Shown here one piece after another: positions 56,568-64,000 of a stretch of 64,000 bases of DNA. This DNA comes from Pseudomonas viridiflava (GTDB taxonomy: Bacteria > Pseudomonadota > Gammaproteobacteria > Pseudomonadales > Pseudomonadaceae): positions 124,001-188,000 of the forward strand of contig NZ_UTBZ01000052.1 of assembly GCF_900580865.1 (NCBI RefSeq), given 5' to 3'. The notes under the pieces were generated by a model that was not told the origin of the DNA, ran no database searches, and saw nothing but the letters and a program-made list of their open reading frames with translations. How positions within the stretch are numbered: position 1 is the first letter of the stretch; every line of letters starts with the position of its first letter. The position numbers and the translations under genes were made by a program.

Positions 56568-57293
56568 TTACAGGCGGAACTCGTGACCCAGATACACTTC
56601 CTTGACCAGATCGTTGGCCAGGATGGTTTCTGCGTCGCCTTCAGCGATCAGTTGACCATCGTTGACGATGTAAGCGGTTTCGCAGATGTCCAGCGTCTCT
56701 CGAACGTTGTGGTCGGTGATCAACACACCGATACCCTTGGCCTTGAGGTGATGGATGATCTGCTTGATGTCGCCGACCGAAATCGGGTCGACACCGGCGA
56801 AGGGTTCGTCGAGCAGGATGAACTTCGGTGCCGTGGCCAGCGCGCGAGCGATTTCCACCCGGCGGCGTTCACCACCGGACAGGCTCATGCCGAGGTTGTC
56901 GCGGATGTGGCTGATGTGGAATTCCTGCAGCAGGCTTTCCAGCTCTTTGCGGCGACCGGTCTTGTCGAGTTCCTGACGGGTCTCGAGGATGGCCATGATG
57001 TTGTCGGCCACTGACAGTTTGCGGAAGATCGACGCTTCTTGCGGCAGATAGCCGATGCCGGCCTTTGCACGGCCGTGCATCGGCTGGTGGCTGACGTCCA
57101 GATCATCGATCAGCACGCGGCCCTGATCGGCTTGTACCAGGCCGACGATCATGTAGAAGCAGGTGGTCTTGCCGGCACCGTTCGGGCCGAGCAGACCGAC
57201 GATCTGGCCGCTGTCGATCGACAGGCTGACGTCACGCACGACCTGGCGGCTTTTATAGGCCTTGGCCAGGTGCTGAGCTTTCAGAGTTGCCAT
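56568..57293 (-). CDS. lptB: LPS export ABC transporter ATPase LptB
   Basis: ATPase that drives LptFG in extracting LPS from the inner membrane. The 241-residue protein shows Walker A GPNGAGKT (36-43), signature [15 protein letters not shown], Walker [16 protein letters not shown] and the LptB-specific end [20 protein letters not shown]. Its start overlaps the lptA stop by one base (TAATG). Confidence 0.96.
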   Translation of the reverse strand: MATLKAQHLAKAYKSRQVVRDVSLSIDSGQIVGLLGPNGAGKTTCFYMIVGLVQADQGRVLIDDLDVSHQPMHGRAKAGIGYLPQEASIFRKLSVADNIMAILETRQELDKTGRRKELESLLQEFHISHIRDNLGMSLSGGERRRVEIARALATAPKFILLDEPFAGVDPISVGDIKQIIHHLKAKGIGVLITDHNVRETLDICETAYIVNDGQLIAEGDAETILANDLVKEVYLGHEFRL

Positions 57294-57838
57294 TACTGGG
57301 GTTTCTCGTCGGTTTTCTTCTTCGGCTGGATCACCATGTCGATGCGCGGACGCGCCTCGGTGACTTTGCTGCCGGTAGCGCGACCGGCGCTGGCCAGTTT
57401 CTTCACGGTGTCATAGACGATTTTTTCGCCCTGGGTCGTGTTGTTGTCCTTGTCGACAACCTTGGCCTTGTCGATCAGCACCACGCGGTTTTGTGCGGCG
57501 TGGTACTGGATCGTCACGCCCCAGCCCTGAACAGGCTTGGTGTCGCCAGCGGTTTGCAATTGCTCGAAGTAGGCGAGGTTGCCGACCGAAGTCACCACGT
57601 CGATGTCACCGGTCGGGGTGCGGGTGATGGTCACGGTATTGCCGGTCACCTTCATCGACCCCTGAGTGATGATCACGTCACCTTTATAGGTGGCAACGCC
57701 GTTCTTGTCGTCCAGTTGGGCATCGTCGGCCTGAATGCGGATTGGCTGCTCTTGATCGTTCGGCAGAGCCCAGGCGCTCACGCTTCCCAGTGCTGCGCCC
57801 AGACTGAGCAAAATAGGGAGGGTTTTAACGAGCCTCAT
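57293..57838 (-). CDS. lptA: LPS transport periplasmic protein LptA
   Basis: Bridge protein of the periplasmic LPS transport path. The 181-residue protein has a signal peptide ([20 protein letters not shown]..., cut near AWA) and an OstA-type beta-jellyroll ([40 protein letters not shown]), then a charged lysine-rich tail ([10 protein letters not shown]). It overlaps lptC by fourteen bases. Confidence 0.95.
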   Translation of the reverse strand: MRLVKTLPILLSLGAALGSVSAWALPNDQEQPIRIQADDAQLDDKNGVATYKGDVIITQGSMKVTGNTVTITRTPTGDIDVVTSVGNLAYFEQLQTAGDTKPVQGWGVTIQYHAAQNRVVLIDKAKVVDKDNNTTQGEKIVYDTVKKLASAGRATGSKVTEARPRIDMVIQPKKKTDEKPQ

Positions 57839-58397
57839 ACTGTCCTCTTACGTTCGATAGCAGGTGTATCCTGCTTTCCTTCAGGTACGCTTTCATTCCA
57901 ACGCCAGTCGATACACCGCCAGCGCCGTCGATTCTAACGGGTTGCTCGGTCTGCGCATATTCCTGCTGCGGGAACACGGTCATGCGGGTGGACGTGATCA
58001 GGATGTCACGCTTCTTTTCATCGGTGCGCGCAACGCGTACCGAATCGATCAGTTCGACTTCGGTGCCGCCTGAGTTCACTTCGCCGCGCTCACTGGTCAC
58101 GTGCCACGGAAATTCCGTTCCGCGATACATGTTCAGGTCGGGTTTGGTCACTAGCGTGACGTCGGTTGCCTTCACGTGCTCGGCTTTTTCGGACGTCATT
58201 TCATACTGCACCTTGCCATCCGGCAGGTATTGCAGGGTATGCGTGTTGGTTGCATACCAGTCGATAGGCGTTTCCACCGAGGTGACCGGTGGTTTGTCGA
58301 GAAAGCGTTCCGGGCTGATATTCCAGTAGCCGACTGCTGCGAAAATCGCAGCGATGCAGCCGAACAGCAGGAAGTTACGAATTTTTTTGCTGAACAT
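57825..58397 (-). CDS. lptC: LPS export protein LptC
   Basis: Inner-membrane bitopic protein that takes LPS from LptBFG and hands it to LptA. Started at MFSKKIRNFLLFGCIAAIFA it has 190 residues, with one N-terminal helix and a jellyroll domain (YLPDGKVQYEMTSEKAEHV, TSERGEVNSGGTEVELIDSV). A GTG twelve bases upstream (58409) overlaps the kdsC stop as GTGA and could be the true, coupled start; neither has a good ribosome-binding site. Confidence 0.92.
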   Translation of the reverse strand: MFSKKIRNFLLFGCIAAIFAAVGYWNISPERFLDKPPVTSVETPIDWYATNTHTLQYLPDGKVQYEMTSEKAEHVKATDVTLVTKPDLNMYRGTEFPWHVTSERGEVNSGGTEVELIDSVRVARTDEKKRDILITSTRMTVFPQQEYAQTEQPVRIDGAGGVSTGVGMKAYLKESRIHLLSNVRGQYEAR

Positions 58398-58405
58398 GGC
58401 TTGGC

Positions 58406-58930
58406 TCACAGGTACGCGGCGTTGGCCGCATCGAGATGGCCTTGGGCGCGCAGGATCAATTCGCAGAATTCGCGGGCGGCGCCTTCACCACCGCGGGCGC
58501 GGGTAACGCCATGGGCGTGCTCGCGGACGAAGTCGGCAGCGTTGGCCACGGCCATGCCCAGGCCTACACGGCGAATCACCGGCAAGTCAGGCAGGTCGTC
58601 ACCGAGATAGGCAACCTGTTCATAGCTTAGGCCCAGTTGCTCCAGCAGGCCGTCGAGAACGACCAATTTGTCTTCGCGCCCCTGAAACAGATGGGGGATG
58701 CCCAGGTTTTTCGCTCGACGCTCGACCACCGGTGTTTTGCGGCCACTGATGATGGCGGTCTGCACGCCGGCATTCATCAGCATCTTGATGCCCTGACCGT
58801 CAAGGGTGTTGAAGGTCTTGAATTCGCTACCGTCTTCAAGAAAGTACAGGCGCCCATCGGTAAGGACGCCGTCGACGTCGAAGACCGCCAGTTTGATCGC
58901 TTTGCCGCGTTGCAGCAGATCGTTGCTCAT
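58406..58930 (-). CDS. kdsC: 3-deoxy-D-manno-octulosonate 8-phosphate phosphatase
   Basis: Removes phosphate from Kdo-8-phosphate in Kdo synthesis for LPS. The 174-residue HAD-family protein has the catalytic aspartates D18 and D20 in FDVDGVLTDG, then AIISGRKTPVVERRAKNLG and YLGDDLPDLPVIRRVGLGMA. Its start overlaps the kdsD stop by one base (TAATG). Confidence 0.96.
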   Translation of the reverse strand: MSNDLLQRGKAIKLAVFDVDGVLTDGRLYFLEDGSEFKTFNTLDGQGIKMLMNAGVQTAIISGRKTPVVERRAKNLGIPHLFQGREDKLVVLDGLLEQLGLSYEQVAYLGDDLPDLPVIRRVGLGMAVANAADFVREHAHGVTRARGGEGAAREFCELILRAQGHLDAANAAYL

Positions 58931-59904
58931 TACATGACTCCTGCGCGCAGCAGATCGGAGAGGTTGAAGGCGCCGACCGGGCGATCTTCCTCGTCTACGA
59001 CTACCAATGCGTTGATTCGGTTATCTTCCATGATTTTCAGGGCTTCGGCGGCCAGCATTTCCGGCCGCGCCGTCTTGCCATGGGCCGTCATCACCTGATC
59101 GATGGTGGCGCTGCGAATGTCGATGCTGCGATCCAGTGTGCGGCGCAAATCGCCGTCAGTGAAGATCCCGGCCAGTTTACCGTCAGTTTCAAGGATGACG
59201 GTCATGCCCAGGCCCTTGCGGGTCATTTCCATCAGCGCATCCTTGAGCAGCGTACCGCGTTGTACTTGCGGCAACGCCTGACCGGAATGCATGACGTTTT
59301 CCACTTTAAGCAACAAGCGACGGCCGAGGGCACCGCCAGGATGGGAGAAGGCGAAGTCTTCGGCGGTAAAGCCGCGGGCCTCAAGCAGCGCGACCGCGAG
59401 GGCGTCGCCCATGACCAGGGCGGCAGTCGTCGAAGAGGTCGGCGCCAGGTTCAACGGGCAGGCCTCGTGCTCGACGTGCACGTTGAGATTGACTTCAGCA
59501 GCTTTGGACAGCGGCGATTGCGGGTTGCCGGTGACGCTGATCAACTGGATGCCCAGGCGCTTGATCAGCGGCAGCAGCGTGACGATTTCGTTGGTCGAGC
59601 CGGAGTTCGACAGGGCCAGGATTACATCGTCGCGAGTGATCATGCCCATGTCGCCATGACTGGCTTCGGCCGGGTGGACAAAAAAGGCCGGAGTGCCGGT
59701 GCTGGCCAGGGTCGCGGCAATCTTGTTGCCGATGTGTCCTGATTTGCCCATGCCGACCACGACTACACGGCCCTTGCTGTTCAGGATTATCTCGCAAGCG
59801 CGTACGAAATCGGCGTCGATATGGGGCAACAAGCCTTGTACGGCTTCCACTTCGAGTTGGATGGTGCGTTGTGCCGATTGAATCAGATCGCTGGATTGGC
59901 TCAT
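58930..59904 (-). CDS. kdsD: arabinose-5-phosphate isomerase
   Basis: Interconverts ribulose-5-phosphate and arabinose-5-phosphate, the first step of Kdo synthesis. The 324-residue protein has an SIS sugar-isomerase domain (VVVGMGKSGHIGNKIAATLA, TPAFFVHPAEASHGDMGMI, LSNSGSTNEIV) and two C-terminal CBS motifs (about residues 205-322). It heads kdsD-kdsC-lptCAB and is divergent from mlaF. Confidence 0.96.
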   Translation of the reverse strand: MSQSSDLIQSAQRTIQLEVEAVQGLLPHIDADFVRACEIILNSKGRVVVVGMGKSGHIGNKIAATLASTGTPAFFVHPAEASHGDMGMITRDDVILALSNSGSTNEIVTLLPLIKRLGIQLISVTGNPQSPLSKAAEVNLNVHVEHEACPLNLAPTSSTTAALVMGDALAVALLEARGFTAEDFAFSHPGGALGRRLLLKVENVMHSGQALPQVQRGTLLKDALMEMTRKGLGMTVILETDGKLAGIFTDGDLRRTLDRSIDIRSATIDQVMTAHGKTARPEMLAAEALKIMEDNRINALVVVDEEDRPVGAFNLSDLLRAGVM

Positions 59905-59938
59905 GTCAGAAATCGTTTAGCCCGATGAAAAGGCGGCG

Positions 59939-59944
59939 ATTATA
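59939..59944 (-). promoter_or_regulatory. -10 element of the kdsD-lpt operon promoter
   Basis: On the minus strand TATAAT stands about 35 bases before the kdsD ATG. The -35 region 17 bases upstream (GTGAGG) is poor, so the promoter is either weak or helped by an activator. Confidence 0.45.
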
Positions 59945-60179
59945 GCGGTTATGTTGCAAAGCCTCACGCTAGTTCGTCGTGCTTTGTCATTCCTCGTTAC
60001 CAAAACCCGGCAAAACAGCCTGCGCACCTGTCATATCGCCGAACTCAGGCTGGTACAAGCCTTGGGCGCTTAGCCTTTGCAGTGATATAGTTCGCCGCCA
60101 GTTCGGCCTGCCCGGGATGTACGTACTTTTTAAGTAAAGACAGGCGTCCGAGTGAGAGGCTGCATCGCAAGGAGTTTAG

Positions 60180-60989
60180 ATGAGTGCCGATAACGCCTAC
60201 GCGGTCGAGCTGAAGGGAGTCTCCTTCAAGCGCGGTGCGCGCAGCATTTTCAATAACGTCGATATTCGCATCCCGCGCGGCAAGGTCACCGGTATCATGG
60301 GGCCTTCCGGGTGTGGCAAGACCACGCTGCTGCGATTGATGGGCGCACAATTGCGTCCTGCCAGCGGCGAAGTCTGGGTCAACGGCCAGAATCTGCCTGC
60401 GCTTTCGCGCAGCGATCTGTTCGATGCGCGAAAGCACATGGGTGTGCTGTTTCAAAGCGGCGCGCTGTTCACCGATCTCGATGTATTCGAGAACGTGGCT
60501 TTCCCCCTGCGTGTTCATACCGATTTGCCGGAAGAAATGATCCGCGACATCGTCCTGCTGAAACTGCAGGCGGTCGGTCTGCGCGGTGCCATCGAGCTGA
60601 TGCCGGACGAATTGTCCGGTGGCATGAAACGCCGCGTCGCACTGGCGCGGGCGATTGCGCTCGATCCGCAGATCCTCATGTACGACGAACCGTTCGTCGG
60701 GCAGGACCCGATCGCCATGGGCGTGCTGGTCCGTCTGATCCGTCTGCTCAACGATGCGCTGGGGATCACCAGTATCGTGGTGTCCCACGATCTGGCTGAA
60801 ACCGCGAGCATCGCCGACTACATCTACGTTGTCGGTGATGGTCAGGTGCTGGGGCAGGGTACGCCGGACGAGTTGATGAACTCGGACGAGCCGCGTATCC
60901 GTCAGTTCATGACCGGCGATCCCGATGGCCCGGTGCCGTACCATTTTCCAGCGACGGATTACCGCGCAGATCTTCTGGGGAAGCGCTGA
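60180..60989 (+). CDS. mlaF: phospholipid ABC transporter ATP-binding protein MlaF
   Basis: ATPase of the Mla system that moves phospholipids between the membranes and keeps outer-membrane lipid asymmetry. The 269-residue protein has Walker A GPSGCGKT (41-48), the atypical Mla signature [15 protein letters not shown], Walker [18 protein letters not shown] and the C-terminal extension that meets MlaB ([20 protein letters not shown]). AAGGAG lies before the ATG. It overlaps mlaE by one base (TGATG). Confidence 0.95.
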   Translation: MSADNAYAVELKGVSFKRGARSIFNNVDIRIPRGKVTGIMGPSGCGKTTLLRLMGAQLRPASGEVWVNGQNLPALSRSDLFDARKHMGVLFQSGALFTDLDVFENVAFPLRVHTDLPEEMIRDIVLLKLQAVGLRGAIELMPDELSGGMKRRVALARAIALDPQILMYDEPFVGQDPIAMGVLVRLIRLLNDALGITSIVVSHDLAETASIADYIYVVGDGQVLGQGTPDELMNSDEPRIRQFMTGDPDGPVPYHFPATDYRADLLGKR

Positions 60990-61786
60990 TGCGCAGAATT
61001 TCATTAATAGAACGCGTGCGCCGGTTTGGCGAGGCGGCGATCGACGCCGTCGCGGTGTTCGGTCGTGCGACGCTGTTCCTGTTTCATGCCTTGCTGGGGC
61101 GTGGCGGGATCAGCGGCGGTTTCAGTCTGCTGGTCAAGCAGCTGCATTCAGTCGGCGTCATGTCGCTGGTGATCATCGTCGTTTCCGGGATCTTCATCGG
61201 CATGGTACTGGCGTTGCAGGGCTTCAGCATTCTGTCGAGCTACGGTTCGGAGCAGGCGGTGGGGCAGATGGTTGCGTTGACCCTGTTGCGTGAGCTGGGT
61301 CCGGTGGTGACCGCGCTGTTGTTTGCCGGTCGTGCCGGGTCGGCGCTGACCGCAGAGATCGGCAACATGAAGTCCACCGAACAGCTTTCCAGCCTGGAAA
61401 TGATCGGCGTCGATCCACTCAAATACATTATTGCTCCGCGCCTGTGGGCCGGCTTCATTTCCCTGCCGGTGCTGGCGATGATTTTCAGCGTCGTGGGCAT
61501 TTGGGGTGGTTCATGGGTGGCCGTCGACTGGCTGGGTGTGTATGAAGGCTCTTATTGGGCGAACATGCAGAACAGCGTGAACTTCACCAGTGACGTGCTC
61601 AATGGCGTGATCAAAAGCATCGTTTTCGCCTTTGTAGTGACCTGGATTGCCGTATTCCAAGGCTATGACTGTGAGCCCACTTCCGAGGGGATCAGTCGTG
61701 CCACCACCAAGACCGTGGTGTTTGCCTCGCTGGCAGTGCTCGGCCTGGACTTTATTCTGACCGCTTTGATGTTTGGAGATTTCTGA
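60989..61786 (+). CDS. mlaE: phospholipid ABC transporter permease MlaE
   Basis: Inner-membrane permease of the Mla complex, 265 residues. It starts with an amphipathic interfacial helix, then has five membrane segments, with family patches [40 protein letters not shown] and [20 protein letters not shown]. It overlaps mlaD by one base. Confidence 0.95.
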   Translation: MRRISLIERVRRFGEAAIDAVAVFGRATLFLFHALLGRGGISGGFSLLVKQLHSVGVMSLVIIVVSGIFIGMVLALQGFSILSSYGSEQAVGQMVALTLLRELGPVVTALLFAGRAGSALTAEIGNMKSTEQLSSLEMIGVDPLKYIIAPRLWAGFISLPVLAMIFSVVGIWGGSWVAVDWLGVYEGSYWANMQNSVNFTSDVLNGVIKSIVFAFVVTWIAVFQGYDCEPTSEGISRATTKTVVFASLAVLGLDFILTALMFGDF

Positions 61787-62253
61787 TGCAAAACCGCACC
61801 CTGGAAATCGGTGTCGGCCTGTTCCTGCTGGCAGGGATCCTGGCTTTGTTGCTGCTTGCTTTGCGGGTCAGTGGTCTGTCTCCGACGTCGACCACCGACA
61901 CCTATAAACTGTATGCCTACTTTGACAATATCGCCGGTTTGACGGTCAGAGCCAAAGTGACCATGGCCGGTGTGACCATCGGCAAGGTCACGGCAATCGA
62001 TCTGGATCGCGACAGCTTCACCGGTCGGGTAACCCTGCAAGTGGATAAAAAGGTCGACAACCTGCCGACCGACTCCACAGCGTCTATCCTGACCGCTGGT
62101 CTGCTGGGCGAGAAGTACATCGGTATCAGCGTAGGCGGGGAAGACAAACCGCTGAAGGATGGTGGAACCATTCACGACACGCAGTCGTCACTGGTACTGG
62201 AAGACCTGATCGGTAAATTCCTGCTCAATACCGTTAGCAAAGACGCCAAATGA
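61786..62253 (+). CDS. mlaD: MCE-domain lipid-binding protein MlaD
   Basis: Membrane-anchored MCE protein that forms a hexameric ring on MlaE. The 155-residue protein has one N-terminal helix (LEIGVGLFLLAGILALLLLA), the MCE core (YFDNIAGLTVRAKVTMAGVT, IGKVTAIDLD), the LLGEKYIGISVGGED segment, and the pore-lining helix near the end (LEDLIGKFLLNTVS). Length is typical of MlaD. Confidence 0.95.
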   Translation: MQNRTLEIGVGLFLLAGILALLLLALRVSGLSPTSTTDTYKLYAYFDNIAGLTVRAKVTMAGVTIGKVTAIDLDRDSFTGRVTLQVDKKVDNLPTDSTASILTAGLLGEKYIGISVGGEDKPLKDGGTIHDTQSSLVLEDLIGKFLLNTVSKDAK

Positions 62254-62264
62254 GGAGCTTTTGA

Positions 62265-62909
62265 ATGATTTCTACCTTGCGACGTGGCCTGTTGGTGTTG
62301 CTCGCGGCATTGCCACTGATGGCTAACGCTGCGTCTGGGCAATCCGCGCATGATCTGGTGCAGGACACGACCACCCGGTTGCTGGCCGACCTGGCTGCCA
62401 ACAAAGAGAAATACAAGCAGGACCCGACTGATTTCTACGCGGCGCTCAACAGCATCGTCGGGCCAGTGGTGGACGCCGAAGGCATTTCCAAGAGCATCAT
62501 GACGGTCAAGTACTCGCGCAAGGCCACGCCTGCGCAGATGCAGACCTTCCAGGAAAACTTCAAGAAAGGCCTGTTCCAGTTCTACGGCAACGCCTTGCTC
62601 GAGTACAACAATCAGGGCATTACCGTTGACCCTGCCAAGGACGAATCGGGCGATCGCACCAGCGTCAACATGACCGTCAAGGGCAGCAGCGGCGCAATCT
62701 ATCCTGTGCAGTACACGCTGGAGAAGATCAACGGTGAGTGGAAACTGCGTAACGTGATCATCAACGGCATCAACATCGGCAAACTGTTCCGTGATCAGTT
62801 CGCCGACGCGATGCAGCGCAACGGCAACGATCTGGACAAGACCATCAATGGTTGGGCCGGGGAAGTGGCCAAGGCCAAAGAAGCCACCGAAAAGAACCCC
62901 GCGCAATGA
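62265..62909 (+). CDS. mlaC: periplasmic phospholipid shuttle MlaC
   Basis: Soluble periplasmic carrier between the MlaA-porin complex and MlaFEDB. The 214-residue protein has a signal peptide (MISTLRRGLLVLLAALPLMA, cut near NAA) and the Tgt2/MlaC fold (QSAHDLVQDTTTRLLADLAA, FQENFKKGLFQFYGNALLEY, VIINGINIGKLFRDQF). TGAGGAG lies before the start. It overlaps mlaB by four bases (ATGA). Confidence 0.94.
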   Translation: MISTLRRGLLVLLAALPLMANAASGQSAHDLVQDTTTRLLADLAANKEKYKQDPTDFYAALNSIVGPVVDAEGISKSIMTVKYSRKATPAQMQTFQENFKKGLFQFYGNALLEYNNQGITVDPAKDESGDRTSVNMTVKGSSGAIYPVQYTLEKINGEWKLRNVIINGINIGKLFRDQFADAMQRNGNDLDKTINGWAGEVAKAKEATEKNPAQ

Positions 62910-63211
62910 ATGAGGCCGCAGTTCGTATGAGTGATGTCGACGAGCTTCTGCTCAGCGGGGTGCTGGACTATCGCACCGGCGCTGACCTGCGCAAGCAAGG
63001 CCAGGCGTTGATCAAGTCCAGCAAGGCGTCTTCGCTGGTGATCGACTGCTCGGCGGTGAAGAAGTCCAGCAGCGTCGGCTTGTCGTTGCTACTGTGCTTC
63101 ATGCGCGATGCCAGCGCGGCCGGCAAGGCTGTCAGCATCCGTGCGATGCCCGAAGACATGCGCGAAATTGCTCAGGTCAGTGAACTGACCGAACTGTTGG
63201 CGCAACCCTGA
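62906..63211 (+). CDS. mlaB: STAS-domain protein MlaB
   Basis: Cytosolic STAS protein that stabilises and activates MlaF. The 101-residue product has the STAS pattern (LLSGVLDYRTGADLRKQGQA, SLVIDCSAVKKSSSVGLSLL). The start overlaps the mlaC stop as ATGA; an ATG seven codons later (MSDVDELL) is possible. A terminator follows, closing mlaFEDCB. Confidence 0.9.
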   Translation: MNEAAVRMSDVDELLLSGVLDYRTGADLRKQGQALIKSSKASSLVIDCSAVKKSSSVGLSLLLCFMRDASAAGKAVSIRAMPEDMREIAQVSELTELLAQP

Positions 63212-63227
63212 ACCCGCATCAATAAAG

Positions 63228-63280
63228 AAGCCCCCCGTCAGAGTCCTGCCATGCGGGGTTCGCAGGCGCGGGGCTTTTTT
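63228..63280 (+). terminator. terminator of the mla operon
   Basis: AAGCCCC ... GGGGCTTTTTT with inner pairing CCTGC/GCAGG forms a long stem followed by a T-run, about fifteen bases past the mlaB stop and before ibaG. Confidence 0.75.
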
Positions 63281-63326
63281 GTATGATGTCCGACCCGTGC
63301 GCACAGGGCGCCGATTGAGGTTGAGC

Positions 63327-64000
<674 letters not shown>

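Overview
The window is chromosomal DNA from a fluorescent Pseudomonas (P. fluorescens group). The basis is gene content and order (gatCAB divergent from mreBCD-maf-rng-yhdP, fagA-fumC-orfX-sodA, rpoN-hpf-ptsN-rapZ-ptsO, kdsD-kdsC-lptCAB, mlaFEDCB-ibaG-murA), the high-GC codon use, and abundant Pseudomonas-type REP/BIME inverted repeats at gene ends. As far as I remember the P. aeruginosa PAO1 map, most of this follows its order around PA4450-PA4506, with a different accessory block between the RlpA-like lipoprotein gene and roxRS. I ran no search.

Layout. 1-1.7 kb: end of an MFS transporter gene and a small secreted acidic protein. 1.8-14.5 kb (minus strand): a dipeptide uptake cluster with four paralogous periplasmic binding proteins, an OprD-family porin (OpdP-like) and one ABC transporter (dppBCDF); hairpins between the cistrons probably set graded expression. 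14.5-16.1 kb: intergenic repeats, then a DUF6124 gene behind a long, highly structured leader. 16.2-21 kb: a SIMPL-domain protein, the RoxSR redox two-component system and a YddA-like ABC exporter.

21-28.6 kb: an accessory catabolic island for glucarate/galactarate, with a FadR-type GntR regulator, KdgD, 2-ketoglutarate semialdehyde dehydrogenase, a GudP-like MFS transporter and galactarate dehydratase GarD. Two small proteins of unknown function sit between the regulator and the structural genes. 29-32 kb: an AEC transporter, a PcaC-like protein translationally coupled to a CaCA antiporter, and a short RlpA-like lipoprotein.

32-64 kb: conserved core genes. These cover tRNA-dependent amidation (gatCAB), cell shape (mreBCD), Maf, RNase G, YhdP, a nitrilase-family amidase, TldD/PmbA with antisense-oriented DarP, a Fur-boxed iron-starvation operon (fagA-fumC-orfX-sodA, then a ZIP transporter), the nitrogen PTS/rpoN cluster, Kdo synthesis and LPS transport (kdsD-kdsC-lptCAB), the Mla phospholipid system, a BolA-like protein and the start of murA. 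No rRNA, tRNA, CRISPR array, insertion sequence or prophage gene was seen.

The least explained sequence is the leader of the DUF6124 gene (about 15459-15664). A perfect 15-bp stem encloses a segment that is complementary both to an upstream and to a downstream stretch, so pseudoknot or switching folds are possible. Other items worth a look are the pair of small proteins at 21.8-22.8 kb, a palindrome over the kdgD promoter, an apparent ATT start for mreC, and nested inverted repeats at 28.6-28.9 kb.
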